This document shows positions 15,695 to 24,588 of a stretch of DNA of 38,239 nt, piece by piece. The stretch is from an uncultured Erysipelotrichaceae bacterium. Lineage in GTDB: Bacteria > Bacillota_I > Bacilli_A > RFN20 > CAG-826. A program made the translations under genes and the position numbers. The notes beneath the pieces are model-generated. The model saw only the letters and a program-made list of their open reading frames with translations, was not told the DNA's origin and did no database searches. The stretch is from positions 1 to 38,239 of the forward strand of contig CADAXQ010000019.1 in the NCBI GenBank assembly GCA_902791935.1, written 5' to 3'. Each line of letters starts with the position of its first letter. The stretch's first letter is position 1.

Positions 15695-17068
15695 ATGGAT
15701 TGCGAAGAGAAAGAGACAAAGAAAAAGAAACGCAAAGGTCAAGTTTCTCTCTTGTCCGAAATTCAAAAGCAGCGAGAAGAGCAAAAGCAGCTTCATGCTT
15801 CTTTGGAAGAACTGAATCGAAAAAAGAGTCGCAAGTCCAAAAGCACCATGATCATGGGCATCATCATGATCATCGCTTTGACCATCATGGTGGTTTCTTT
15901 GTTGTTGAATTTCAATGACGTCAAGCAAATTCGCGATGTCTTCTTAGAAATCGGACGCGGCAACAATTGGGCATGGCTTGTCGCTGCCTTCGGCTTAACG
16001 ATCATCTTTTTGGTGCTTTGGCCGCTTTCTTTGATGGCGTTTTCCAACGCAAGTGGCATCAGCAAAATCGTTAGAAAGCGTGATATCTTCCGCGTTGCTA
16101 CCACAGAACAGTACTATAACAACATTACACCCTTTGCGGTTGGTGGCCAACCGATGGAGATTTATTTCCTTCGGGAAGCGGGAGCAAAAACCGCAGACGC
16201 GACCGGTGCGGTTTTAGCAACATTCTTAGTTCATATGATCGCAAGCAATCTTTACGCGATCGTAGCGCTCTTTTTCTATCCTTTTTATATCCAGGGTCTC
16301 GTCAAAGCCCCGATATTTGAATGGCTGACGCCTGGGTTATTCACCGCCATTGTGGTGATTGGCTATTTCAATAACTTCTTGACATTGATTTTCACGATAT
16401 TGCTAGGTCGGGCCAAATGGTTACGGAACTTAATCGTTCGTTTGATGAATGCCATCTCCCATTGGCCAGGATTCCGCAAATGGCTGCCGAGCAAAATCGG
16501 TGACTTCGAAACGTATTGCGACAACACCCAGGCCGCTTTCCAGATGTTATTCCACTACAAGAAGGCGTTCTTCCGTTCGCTCCTATGGCGGATTTTGGCG
16601 GATTGGGCCTATTATTCCATCCCGTTCTTTGTCTTACTTGCCGTCGGAGCGGACTTCTCTGGCCACAGTCTCATTTGGACTTATGTCCTGGTGTTATTCG
16701 CCACTTCTTTCTCCATTACGGCCGTTGTTTGGATTCCAACGCCCGGCAATACGGGTGGCGTCGATTATGCGTTTGCCGTCGTGATTGCCTCGTTGGCCGT
16801 CATGGGCTTCCGCGGTCCTTTGTTCCAGCCATCTAACGTGCAAGCAACTTCACAAATGGTTTCGATGATTTGGCGTTGCTTTACCTATTACTTTGTGATT
16901 TTGTTTGGCTTTGTCGAGAATTTGATTTTCGAAGTCTCTTTGGCCAAACGGCAAAGCAAAGAAATCAAAGAGCTCGAAGAAAAGACGAATGCCTTGCAGC
17001 AAGAGAGCGAAGAAAAAGCGCCTTCTTCTCTCGAAGAAAACGCTTCTCACGATACTTCTGCTCCTTAA
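15695..17068 (+). CDS. Flippase-like membrane protein (UPF0104 / LPG-synthase TM family)
   Basis: A 457-residue inner-membrane protein. The first 50 residues are highly charged and predicted coiled coil in the cytoplasm; then about eight membrane spans begin with TMIMGIIMIIALTIMVVSLL. The conserved segments EQYYNNITPFAVGGQPMEIY and WIPTPGNTGGVDYAF match the flippase-like or lysylphosphatidylglycerol-synthase transmembrane domain (PF03706-like). The MprF lysyl-transfer domain is absent, so lipid or polyprenyl-linked-sugar movement is more likely than lysine addition. The C-terminus is an acidic, glutamate-rich tail. Its ribosome site is weak (AAGG, 13 bases away). Its stop overlaps the stop of the convergent TetR gene. 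Confidence 0.85.
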   Translation: MDCEEKETKKKKRKGQVSLLSEIQKQREEQKQLHASLEELNRKKSRKSKSTMIMGIIMIIALTIMVVSLLLNFNDVKQIRDVFLEIGRGNNWAWLVAAFGLTIIFLVLWPLSLMAFSNASGISKIVRKRDIFRVATTEQYYNNITPFAVGGQPMEIYFLREAGAKTADATGAVLATFLVHMIASNLYAIVALFFYPFYIQGLVKAPIFEWLTPGLFTAIVVIGYFNNFLTLIFTILLGRAKWLRNLIVRLMNAISHWPGFRKWLPSKIGDFETYCDNTQAAFQMLFHYKKAFFRSLLWRILADWAYYSIPFFVLLAVGADFSGHSLIWTYVLVLFATSFSITAVVWIPTPGNTGGVDYAFAVVIASLAVMGFRGPLFQPSNVQATSQMVSMIWRCFTYYFVILFGFVENLIFEVSLAKRQSKEIKELEEKTNALQQESEEKAPSSLEENASHDTSAP

Positions 17069-17628
17069 TTGCCCAGGATATTACGGACTAACGCAATCGC
17101 GGAAGAAGAGATGTCTTCCAACTCCCAGGTATTTAATCCAATCAAATAATCAATATATTGGTTACAAGCGCCATCCATGACAATGTAGAGGCGCCTTTTA
17201 TTTTCGTCATCATTCGTGAATTCGGAGAAAATCGAATCACAAAGCTGATGCGACATTGTTTTTACGTCTTTATAAATAAAGGTAGGGAGACGTGATAAGA
17301 TGCCATCGTATCGGTTTCTGCCTTCTCGGACATACGCGTTCACCGAAGCGAAAAACGTTTCTAAGGGGCGAGGATCTTCTTTGGCGGCCCGCCATAAATC
17401 ATAGGTACCATTCACCAAATCGAGTTCGATGTCGTTCACAACATCGTTAATGTTACGGTAATGGTTGTAAAATGTCCCGCGGTTCACGTTCGCCCGTTTG
17501 ACCAAATCGCTGATTGAAATCGTCCCGACCGTTTTGCCTTCGCGAATCTCGTCAATCAAAGCTTGACGCAAAGCCGCTTCGCTCCGTTTGGCGTTCGCGT
17601 AGGGTTTGCGTTTTCTTTTCTCTGCCAT
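17065..17628 (-). CDS. TetR/AcrR family transcriptional regulator
   Basis: A 187-residue repressor with an N-terminal helix-turn-helix (ISISDLVKRANVNRGTFYNH, about residues 37-56) and a helical ligand-binding C-terminal domain. The frame opens at 17685, but that codon overlaps the promoter -10; ATG 17628 (MAEKRKRKPYANAK) is preferred because AAGGAG lies ten bases before it. A palindrome overlapping the -35 suggests autorepression. The ligand and other targets are not visible. The stop codon shares the TTAA with the stop of the convergent flippase-like gene. Confidence 0.9.
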   Translation of the reverse strand: MAEKRKRKPYANAKRSEAALRQALIDEIREGKTVGTISISDLVKRANVNRGTFYNHYRNINDVVNDIELDLVNGTYDLWRAAKEDPRPLETFFASVNAYVREGRNRYDGILSRLPTFIYKDVKTMSHQLCDSIFSEFTNDDENKRRLYIVMDGACNQYIDYLIGLNTWELEDISSSAIALVRNILGN

Positions 17629-17685
17629 TTTTAAAGTTCTCCTTGCAGGTCCATTCATCATATAAGCAAAACAGAGAATTTGCAA

Positions 17686-17714
17686 AATTTACTAGTTAAA
17701 TTTCTAATTGTCAA
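17686..17714 (-). promoter_or_regulatory. Promoter of the TetR gene
   Basis: A perfect -35 TTGACA (17709-17714), 17-base spacer and TAAATT (17686-17691). The predicted leader is about 50 bases and holds AAGGAG. Confidence 0.8.
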
Positions 17715-17767
17715 GAAAACAATTATTTAAATTTGTAATATTTTATCACTTAAAATTGTTTAATTGT
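17706..17767. promoter_or_regulatory. Candidate TetR operator: palindrome plus AATTGT repeats
   Basis: AATTGT (17706-17711) and ACAATT (17719-17724) form a perfect inverted repeat overlapping the -35 of the TetR gene. Two more AATTGT copies lie at 17754-17759 and 17762-17767. The surrounding 110 bases are strikingly AT-rich compared with the rest of the window. Confidence 0.5.
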
Positions 17768-17809
17768 AAAATTTTGTATAAATATTCAATATATGACAGG
17801 TGACCAATT

Positions 17810-18769
17810 TTATATCATGAGTCCATCAATGTCTTGGTAGAAAAGCATGCGTTGGAAGAGACGTTCAAAACCTGTTCCAGAGGAGAACGTTAACACCCGG
17901 CCGTCAATTGCTTCGATATCCCGCCCACCAGAAGGTCCGGTGAACGAAGAAACAAGGTGTTTTTGATCCAGCTCATAAACGGGGGCTCCTTCCCAAGTCT
18001 TCGAAGATACCCTATCTTTTCCAAACGAGTAAATCCGATATTCCGTGCACCAGTCTCCGTTTTCTACGCTGACCACCACTTCTCCGGACGACATCTTTAA
18101 GAATCCTTTGGTATGATCCGGAAGCGTGTAGGCCTCTTGCAAGATTCCGGTTCCTAACGTATAGACCGCCCCTAAGGCATGTGTTTTTACGCCATCCGCG
18201 TTTGTGTATTCATGCGAAGAAAAGGAAGCGGCATCTTCCCAGCATTCCCCGACATAAAGGTAAGTGCCGTCTGCCGCTAAAGAATCGGCATGCACCGCAG
18301 TTGTAAATGTGAGCATCTCGACTGCGGTCTCTTCGCTCACCAACGTAGGAATATCAAAGATCCCGATGATTCCGTCATGGGCGGCATATAGCTGGTTTCC
18401 ATATGTAGTCAGGCCGGTAATTTCAGAAAGTAATGGCTTTTCTTCGCTTTGATATAACGAACAATGGTTTTCTTTTCCTTTGGCATCCCGGTAATAAACG
18501 CGAGAAGCAAGCTTAGGATTATCCATTTTGCCAGCGGTCATCACGAAATCGCCTTTCGCGTCGTAAGCAAGGCCAGTCGGGGTATAAGGATCGTTGATGC
18601 CAGGGCAAGGGCGGTATTTCACCCGATTTTGGTAATAGGTACGGTCCCGTATTCCGACGACGGCGTTACTCCCAGTCCAAGTAAGAAAAGATAGACCGAC
18701 GATACTGACGCCGATAATGGTAAATACTATCCCCGTTTTCCTGGCACGTGACATTGGCTTCTTTGCCAT
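17810..18769 (-). CDS. Membrane-anchored surface protein, beta-propeller-like, unknown function
   Basis: A 319-residue protein with one N-terminal hydrophobic helix (TGIVFTIIGVSIVGLSFLTW, about residues 12-31) after a basic start, so it is probably anchored with the rest outside. The body has repeated beta-rich units such as TPTGLAYDAKGDFVMTAGKM, ITGLTTYGNQLYAAHDG and DSLAADGTYLYVGE, spaced as in NHL or similar propeller proteins. I do not recognise a named family. ATG 18769 is chosen: GGAG is eight bases upstream and the gene begins two bases after the gpsA stop, so the two are one operon. No terminator follows it. Confidence 0.75.
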   Translation of the reverse strand: MAKKPMSRARKTGIVFTIIGVSIVGLSFLTWTGSNAVVGIRDRTYYQNRVKYRPCPGINDPYTPTGLAYDAKGDFVMTAGKMDNPKLASRVYYRDAKGKENHCSLYQSEEKPLLSEITGLTTYGNQLYAAHDGIIGIFDIPTLVSEETAVEMLTFTTAVHADSLAADGTYLYVGECWEDAASFSSHEYTNADGVKTHALGAVYTLGTGILQEAYTLPDHTKGFLKMSSGEVVVSVENGDWCTEYRIYSFGKDRVSSKTWEGAPVYELDQKHLVSSFTGPSGGRDIEAIDGRVLTFSSGTGFERLFQRMLFYQDIDGLMI

Positions 18770-18771
18770 AT

Positions 18772-19761
18772 TTAGCACTCCGCTTTTAAGGCTCTTCCAA
18801 GAAGAATGGCCACGCCTTCTTTTGGATTTCGTCCGCCAAAGCAAACGTCATAGACAAAATCGGCAATGGGAAGTTCTACCGCATAACGGGTTTCAAGTTC
18901 TTTTAACGCAGGCAGAAGATTCACGCCTTCCACGACCATACCGACTTTGGAGACGGCTTCTTCTAAAGGCATCCCCTGTCCTAGATAAGATCCACAAAGA
19001 CGATTTCTAGAATGCTTGCTGGTAGCGGTGACAATGACGTCGCCAACACCGGCTAAGCCAAAGAACGTTTCGTCGGAACAATGGCTTTTTTGCCCTAATC
19101 GTCGCATTTCGGCAATGCCGCGCGTCATTAAAGCAGCTTTCGCGTTATCGCCATAGCCTAAGCCATCGCTGATGCCACAGGCTAACGCCAAAATGTTTTT
19201 GAATGCGCCGCATAATTCCACGCCATGAATATCGGGATTCGTATAAACCCGGAAATATGACGTTGAGAATAAATGCTGAATGCTTTGGGCGGCTTTTTCG
19301 TTTGGCGAAGCAGAAACAATGCAGGTCGGTAATCCTACGGCCACTTCTTCGGCGTGGGTCGGTCCCGAGAGAGCCACGACAGGATGACGATGATGATCTT
19401 CCTCTTCTAGGATCTCACTCATGGTAAAAAGACTGCCTTCTTCGATGCCTTTGCTGACCGTCACTAAAATCGTATCCGGGGATAAATAAGGAACGGCTTG
19501 CTTGACACTGGGCCGGAAATATTTCGAAGGGGCAGCAAAAACCACGACATCCTTCGCGGGAACACTATCTTGATAAGACACCGAATAGACGATCGATGGA
19601 TTGAGCGTAATCCCCGGCAAATGAGGATGGGCGTGATGAGTTTTTAAATATTCTGCATCTTGAGGAAGCGCTGAAACTAAAGTGACATTCTCGCCTTTTT
19701 TGGCTAAGAGATTCGCGAGGGCCGTGCCCCAAGTTCCGCTTCCTAAGATGGTGATGTTCAT
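18772..19761 (-). CDS. gpsA: Glycerol-3-phosphate dehydrogenase [NAD(P)+]
   Basis: A 329-residue cytoplasmic enzyme making sn-glycerol-3-phosphate from dihydroxyacetone phosphate for phospholipid synthesis. The N-terminal Rossmann motif is GSGTWG (residues 7-12); VALSGPTHAEEV and the catalytic region CGAFKNILALACGISDGLGY are intact. Two in-frame ATGs occur; the second (19761, MNITILGSGTWG) is preferred because AAAGGA is ten bases before it but abuts the first. A TATGAT -10 lies about 24 bases upstream, so it may be transcribed separately from glpK. Confidence 0.94.
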   Translation of the reverse strand: MNITILGSGTWGTALANLLAKKGENVTLVSALPQDAEYLKTHHAHPHLPGITLNPSIVYSVSYQDSVPAKDVVVFAAPSKYFRPSVKQAVPYLSPDTILVTVSKGIEEGSLFTMSEILEEEDHHRHPVVALSGPTHAEEVAVGLPTCIVSASPNEKAAQSIQHLFSTSYFRVYTNPDIHGVELCGAFKNILALACGISDGLGYGDNAKAALMTRGIAEMRRLGQKSHCSDETFFGLAGVGDVIVTATSKHSRNRLCGSYLGQGMPLEEAVSKVGMVVEGVNLLPALKELETRYAVELPIADFVYDVCFGGRNPKEGVAILLGRALKAEC

Positions 19762-19820
19762 GGTATTCATTTCCTTTGCGCTAACATCATAGCCGTTTTG
19801 ACGAGGAAAAGCGAAATCCG

Positions 19821-21362
19821 TTAATCGGTGCTATCGTCTTCCCAACCGCGGCACATCTTCACGGCTTTGTGCCACTTCTTCAGATATTTCTGACTCTCTT
19901 CCGGGCTCATCTTCGGGCGGAAGACATGGTCTTTTTGCTCCAAGGTCTTGATTTCTTTTTCAGAAGCGAACATGCCGACGGCCAAGCCAGCTAAGTAATA
20001 AGCGCCTAAAGCCGTCGTTTCGTTCGTTTGAATCCGAACGGTGCGAATTTGGGCCACATCCGACTGAAATTGCATCAAGAAATTGTTTTTGGAGGCCCCG
20101 CCGTCGACTTTGATGGACGGGATCGTTAACCCGGTATCCTGTTTCATGGCTTCGATGACATCAGTGACTTGATAGGCGATCGATTCCAAAGAAGCGCGGA
20201 TGATATGGTCTCTCGTTGTACCTCTTGTGATCCCAAAGATGGTGCCACGGGCGTACATATCCCAATAAGGTGCCCCTAGACCCGTAAAGGCCGGAACCAA
20301 ATAGACACCGCCATTATCGGGCACTTTCGTCGCGAAATACTCCGAATCGGCCGCATCCACGATAAAACGCATGCGGTCACGAATCCACTGCACGACCGCA
20401 CCGCCGACAAACACGGAACCTTCTAAGGCGTATTCGGGACGATGATGGGCATCTTCCGATGCTGCCAAAGTCGTGATTAATCCATGTTCTGATAAGCAAG
20501 GCTTCGAACCGATGTTCATGAGTAAGAAGCAACCGGTGCCATACGTCGTTTTGACTTCGCCTTTCCGGAAACAAGTCTGACCGAATAGGGCCGCTTGTTG
20601 GTCGCCCGCTACCCCGGCGATCGGAATTTCGGTATCGAAGAGATTCACATAGCCGAAAATGCTCGATGAATGCTTAACTTCAGGTAACATGCACATCGGA
20701 ATATGTAACGCATCGCAGATCCGTTTGTCCCAGCAAAGCTTATGGATGTCGAATAACATCGTACGTGAGGCGTTCGTGTAATCCGTGGCAAAGACTTTGC
20801 CATTCGTGAGCTTCCAAATGAGCCAAGTATCGACGGTTCCGAATAGGAGTTCACCTTTTTCGGCTTTCTCCCTCGCGCCAGGAACGTGGTCCAAAATCCA
20901 CTGCAACTTCGTTGCGGAGAAATATGCGTCTAATAATAATCCCGTCGTTTGACGGATATATTCGGTTAATGCTTTGTCTTTTTTGATTTCTTCGACAATG
21001 GGCGCCGTCCGACGGCATTGCCACACAATCGCGTTATAAATTGGCTTTCCGGTGATTTTATCCCAGACAATCGTTGTTTCCCGTTGGTTTGTAATGCCGA
21101 TGGCTTCAATGTGATAGGGACGGATGCCCGATTGGGCAATCGCTTCTGTCATCACGGAATATTGTGAAGAATAAATCTCCATCGGATCTTGCTCGACCCA
21201 ACCGGGATGTGGGAAGATTTGTTTAAATTCCTTTTGGACGATTTGGACCGTTTGACCGAAGTTATCAAAAATGACGCAACGACTCGATGTCGTTCCTTGG
21301 TCTAACGAAACGATGTAGCGGCGCTTTTTCGGCGAGCCATCTAAGTTTTGTGCCATCGTCAT
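19821..21362 (-). CDS. glpK: Glycerol kinase
   Basis: A 513-residue FGGY-family kinase that phosphorylates glycerol to glycerol-3-phosphate. Visible motifs are the ATP loop [11 protein letters not shown], the substrate and allosteric region [23 protein letters not shown], and the FGGY signature region with [16 protein letters not shown]. The ATG overlaps the stop of the DUF1667 gene as ATGA, with GAGGTG about 11 bases upstream. It is the last gene of the glycerol operon. No glycerol facilitator gene (glpF) is in the window. Confidence 0.96.
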   Translation of the reverse strand: MTMAQNLDGSPKKRRYIVSLDQGTTSSRCVIFDNFGQTVQIVQKEFKQIFPHPGWVEQDPMEIYSSQYSVMTEAIAQSGIRPYHIEAIGITNQRETTIVWDKITGKPIYNAIVWQCRRTAPIVEEIKKDKALTEYIRQTTGLLLDAYFSATKLQWILDHVPGAREKAEKGELLFGTVDTWLIWKLTNGKVFATDYTNASRTMLFDIHKLCWDKRICDALHIPMCMLPEVKHSSSIFGYVNLFDTEIPIAGVAGDQQAALFGQTCFRKGEVKTTYGTGCFLLMNIGSKPCLSEHGLITTLAASEDAHHRPEYALEGSVFVGGAVVQWIRDRMRFIVDAADSEYFATKVPDNGGVYLVPAFTGLGAPYWDMYARGTIFGITRGTTRDHIIRASLESIAYQVTDVIEAMKQDTGLTIPSIKVDGGASKNNFLMQFQSDVAQIRTVRIQTNETTALGAYYLAGLAVGMFASEKEIKTLEQKDHVFRPKMSPEESQKYLKKWHKAVKMCRGWEDDSTD

Positions 21363-21715
21363 AACGCTTTTTTCACCTCTTTGGTCGCGATAACGTTCGC
21401 TTCTAATCCTAAGACGTGGGGAATGAGGACTTGCCCTAACGAAACAGGAGCCGTCACTTCCAAGGCGTTAATTTCTTTCATGACGTCGAACATCTTTTCC
21501 TTGGGAATGGGTTGGTCAGTTTTGACAGAAACGCGAGCAATCACCCCATCATCGACTTTGACGGTGCTTGTTAACGTACGAACCGGGTGCGTCACTTCGG
21601 CAATGCCATAGGCTTTGCCCCGCGGGCAGAAATTGCCTTCAACCGTTAATTTCTCCGTATCGACTTTAATTTGGCAACCCCGTGGGCAATTGATGCATAC
21701 CATTTCGCGGATCAT
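21359..21715 (-). CDS. DUF1667 family cysteine-rich protein
   Basis: A 118-residue small protein starting [19 protein letters not shown], with a second cysteine segment FCPRGKAYG. The spacing of four conserved cysteines (CxxCPxGC and FCPRG) suggests an iron-sulfur or metal centre. DUF1667 genes are regularly found beside FAD oxidoreductases and GlpA-like dehydrogenases; here it overlaps both neighbours by four bases. It may serve as an electron-transfer subunit, filling a role like GlpC of anaerobic GlpABC; that role is inference. Confidence 0.88.
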   Translation of the reverse strand: MIREMVCINCPRGCQIKVDTEKLTVEGNFCPRGKAYGIAEVTHPVRTLTSTVKVDDGVIARVSVKTDQPIPKEKMFDVMKEINALEVTAPVSLGQVLIPHVLGLEANVIATKEVKKAL

Positions 21716-22977
21716 TGTATGGCCTCCTCGACGTCAAGCGTGATTTCACTCGCGTCTTGTAACATTTCTTTCTTGATTTTTAACGACTCCATCTCGCTTG
21801 GCGCAATGCGGAGTTTTGGCAAGCTATAGAACGCTTGCCCGTTCTTTTTGAGCACAAATTTCACATTCCGTTTCGGTTCGCGAACGCGGAAGAAGATTTC
21901 CGTGACGTCCTCTGGCGTATCTTGACGGATAAACTGCGGGCAAATATAGCCAATGCCGTTTCCGGGCATCATCTTGACAAGCGGCCCTGCTTTTTCGCCT
22001 TCTAAGAGATAACGGGCAGCATTTTTGCCTGCTTTTTCGCCTTCGTGTGAGACGTTATCCACCAAGTCATGAACCTGTAAGACGTTACCACAGGCAAAGA
22101 TACCTGGCACACCAGTCTCTAAGTTATCTTGCACGAGCGGCCCTCTCGTACGGCGGTCTAACTCAATGCCAGCTTTCTTGGAAAGTTCGTTTTCCGGGAT
22201 TAAGCCAACCGACAACAATAACGTATCGCAGTCAAACACCATTTCCGTGCCTGGAATCGGTTGTCTCTTCTCATCAACTTTCATGATGGTGACGGAAGAA
22301 ACGCGGTGTCCTTCGGCATCGGCCTTGATGTCGGTGACGGTATGGCTGAGATATAACGGAATATCGAAGTCATTCAAACATTGCGCAATATTCCGGGCCA
22401 AACCGTTCGAATATGGGCAAAGTTCGACGTCAGCTAAGACTTTTGCCCCTTCTAGCGTCATCCGTCTAGCCATGATTAAGCCGATATCGCCACTTCCTAA
22501 GATGACGATGCGTTTCCCGACTAAGTAACCATCGATATTGCAATATTTTTGGGCGGCACCTGCCGTATAAATGCCGGCGACACGGTCGCCTGGCGTCGCA
22601 ATCGCGCCCCGCGGTCTTTCCCGACATCCCATCGCTAGGATAATGGCTTTCCCTTTCAATAACTGAACGCCTTTTTCCTCGGATACGGCCGTAATCACAT
22701 GATCGGCGGTTAAATCAATCGCCATCGTCCGGGAACGGACTTCCACGGAAGTATCCGCCAAGAAATCTTCATAACGGGCGGCGTATTCTGGTCCAGTTAA
22801 CTCTTCTTTGAAGCGATGGAGGCCAAAGCCATTATGAATGCATTGGTTTAAGATGCCACCCAACGTGTCATCGCGTTCCAAAATCAGGATATCTTTGATG
22901 CCAGCTTGGTAAGCACCATAAGCTGCGGCCATCCCAGCAGGACCACCGCCTAAAATAATCAAATCATGTTGTTCCAC
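21712..22977 (-). CDS. NAD(P)/FAD-dependent oxidoreductase of the glycerol operon
   Basis: A 422-residue pyridine-nucleotide oxidoreductase. Two Rossmann folds are seen: the FAD site DLIILGGGPAGMAAA at the N-terminus and the NAD(P) site RIVILGSGDIGLIMARR near the middle; the second FAD motif is GIFACGNVLQVHD. The segment GGILNQCIHNGFG is typical of the partner enzymes found with DUF1667. The frame extends to 23007 inside the previous gene, but a GTG at 22977 has AAGGAGG nine bases upstream and gives the natural N-terminus VEQHDLIILGGG. It likely passes electrons between the GlpA-like enzyme and NAD. Confidence 0.9.
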   Translation of the reverse strand: MEQHDLIILGGGPAGMAAAYGAYQAGIKDILILERDDTLGGILNQCIHNGFGLHRFKEELTGPEYAARYEDFLADTSVEVRSRTMAIDLTADHVITAVSEEKGVQLLKGKAIILAMGCRERPRGAIATPGDRVAGIYTAGAAQKYCNIDGYLVGKRIVILGSGDIGLIMARRMTLEGAKVLADVELCPYSNGLARNIAQCLNDFDIPLYLSHTVTDIKADAEGHRVSSVTIMKVDEKRQPIPGTEMVFDCDTLLLSVGLIPENELSKKAGIELDRRTRGPLVQDNLETGVPGIFACGNVLQVHDLVDNVSHEGEKAGKNAARYLLEGEKAGPLVKMMPGNGIGYICPQFIRQDTPEDVTEIFFRVREPKRNVKFVLKKNGQAFYSLPKLRIAPSEMESLKIKKEMLQDASEITLDVEEAIQ

Positions 22978-22978
22978 G

Positions 22979-24445
22979 TTATTTGCCCTCCTTCGTTTTG
23001 CCGACAACGACGCAAGAGCCGTCGCGGTCTTGGTAGACTTCGGAATAAGGAAGGTGCAGTTCTTGCATCAAAAGATGGAAGATTTTCGGGCCGCAGAATC
23101 CACCTTGGCAACGGCCCATTCCGGCATTGCAACGCCGTTTGATCGCATCGATGGTCGTAGCAGGGATCGGTGCATGCATCGCGGCAATAATCTCGGCTTC
23201 TGGCACGGTTTCGCAACGGCAGATGATTTGCCCATAACGCCGGTCTTGCTTTAACGCCGCTTCTTGCTCTTCTAATGTCATGTCGCGGAAACTCTTGGGA
23301 AGGCGGTACGTTTCGATATGTTCTTTCTTTTCTAGTTTCACGCCCGACGCTTCTAACAGTTTGAGTGCTTCTTCGCCAAAAGCAGCCGCCGAAGAAAGAC
23401 CCGGTGATTTTATACCAGCAAAGTTATAGAACTTCGGAAGATATGGGCTTTCTTCAATCAAGAAGTCATTGTAATTTTGTAACGTCGCCCGTACGCCAGA
23501 GAAGTTACGGATGTTCGTGCCAAAATCAACGGATGGCACGGAACGACGGCTCGTTTCACGAATGAAACGCAAAGCGTCGGCCGTGGTCGAAACATCTTCT
23601 TTGGCGCCTAAGTTATCTTGGAAGTCGGCATTTGGGCCAACAATCAAGTTGCCATGAACCGTTCTCGAAACCAAAACGCCTTTTCCGACTTTGGAGGGGC
23701 ATTGGAACACGACCGTATTCGTTAAGTGCCCTTCTTCTTTGTCTAATAAGTAATATTCGCCTTTGCAAGGAATGATATGGAACGACTTGTCTTTGTCTTT
23801 GCCTAAGGCCAATTCGTAGATGCGGTCGGCAAAGACGCCGGCGGCATTGATGACGGCATCCGTTTCGATTTCGCCTTGCTTGCCACGCAGCAAATACGTG
23901 TCGCCTTTCTTTTCAATGGCCTCCACTTCATCCTTGAAATAGAAGTCAACGCCATTGACTTTTGCGTTATAGGCAAAGGCCAAACATAGTTCCCAAGGGG
24001 AGCAAATGGCGGCACTCGGGGCATAAAGCGCATAATCCATGCCGGGAGCTAAATAGGGTTCCACGGCGTGTACTTCGCGTTCGGTCTTTAATATCTTTAG
24101 GCCAGGCACGCCATTCGCAATGCCACGACGATAAAGTTCATTGATCATCCGATGTTCTTCTTCGGTTTGACCAACGACCACCGAACCGATTTGGGCATAA
24201 CGGAAGTTCCATTTCGGGGCTAATTCATGAACGATGGCAGCGCCACGGACATTGAGTCTTGCCATCTTTGTCTCCGGTTTTGGATCATAGCCGGCATGGA
24301 TGATCCCAGAGTTGGCTTTGGTCGTCTTCATGGCGACGTCATTTTCTTTTTCGAGCAATGCAACCTTTAATTGGTATTGCGAAAGCGTATAGGCGATGGA
24401 ACAGCCACTGATTCCACCTCCTACAATCACGACATCATAATGCAT
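22979..24445 (-). CDS. GlpA-like FAD-dependent glycerol-3-phosphate dehydrogenase with BFD-like Fe-S domain
   Basis: A 488-residue flavoenzyme of the DAO superfamily, probably oxidising glycerol-3-phosphate to dihydroxyacetone phosphate. The FAD motif DVVIVGGGISGCSIAY starts at residue 4. The C-terminal 80 residues form a BFD-type [2Fe-2S] domain with C409, C411 (CRCE), C446 and C451 (CQGGFC). ATG 24445 is preferred over the upstream TTG because GAGGAAA is correctly spaced. It is the first gene of the operon ahead of the FAD oxidoreductase, DUF1667 protein and glpK. The context with glpK supports glycerol-3-phosphate rather than 2-hydroxyglutarate, which related enzymes use. Confidence 0.9.
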   Translation of the reverse strand: MHYDVVIVGGGISGCSIAYTLSQYQLKVALLEKENDVAMKTTKANSGIIHAGYDPKPETKMARLNVRGAAIVHELAPKWNFRYAQIGSVVVGQTEEEHRMINELYRRGIANGVPGLKILKTEREVHAVEPYLAPGMDYALYAPSAAICSPWELCLAFAYNAKVNGVDFYFKDEVEAIEKKGDTYLLRGKQGEIETDAVINAAGVFADRIYELALGKDKDKSFHIIPCKGEYYLLDKEEGHLTNTVVFQCPSKVGKGVLVSRTVHGNLIVGPNADFQDNLGAKEDVSTTADALRFIRETSRRSVPSVDFGTNIRNFSGVRATLQNYNDFLIEESPYLPKFYNFAGIKSPGLSSAAAFGEEALKLLEASGVKLEKKEHIETYRLPKSFRDMTLEEQEAALKQDRRYGQIICRCETVPEAEIIAAMHAPIPATTIDAIKRRCNAGMGRCQGGFCGPKIFHLLMQELHLPYSEVYQDRDGSCVVVGKTKEGK

Positions 24446-24475
24446 GGGGTTTCCTCGCAATGTTAAACTAGCACC

Positions 24476-24481
24476 ATTATA
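24476..24481 (-). promoter_or_regulatory. -10 of the glycerol operon promoter
   Basis: TATAAT on the minus strand, 30 bases before the GlpA-like start. The -35 at the expected distance (24499-24504) is poor and overlaps the cre-like palindrome, which fits a regulated promoter. Confidence 0.6.
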
Positions 24482-24500
24482 GGCTTTTTCTTCGTTTGAA

Positions 24501-24514
24501 TGAAAGGGCTTTCA
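24501..24514. promoter_or_regulatory. cre-like palindrome (candidate CcpA site)
   Basis: TGAAAGGGCTTTCA has perfect TGAAAG/CTTTCA arms and differs from the ideal cre (centre CG) only in its centre. It overlaps the expected -35 of the glycerol operon and lies ten bases upstream of the -35 of the divergent hydrolase gene. Confidence 0.5.
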
Positions 24515-24523
24515 AAGAAAGCG

Positions 24524-24551
24524 TAGACATTTGATGAATTTCGACTAGAAT
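24524..24551 (+). promoter_or_regulatory. Promoter of the alpha/beta hydrolase gene
   Basis: TAGACA (24524-24529), 16-base spacer, TAGAAT (24546-24551), about 37 bases before the ATG. Confidence 0.6.
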
Positions 24552-24588
24552 GAAAGCAGACATTACCAAAGACAAGGAAGGTTAATAT

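Noticed and set aside
15674..16104. Histidine- and methionine-rich open frames around the start of the flippase-like gene
   Set aside because: They are shadows of the coiled-coil and first membrane span codons; the 457-residue frame has the conserved family motifs.
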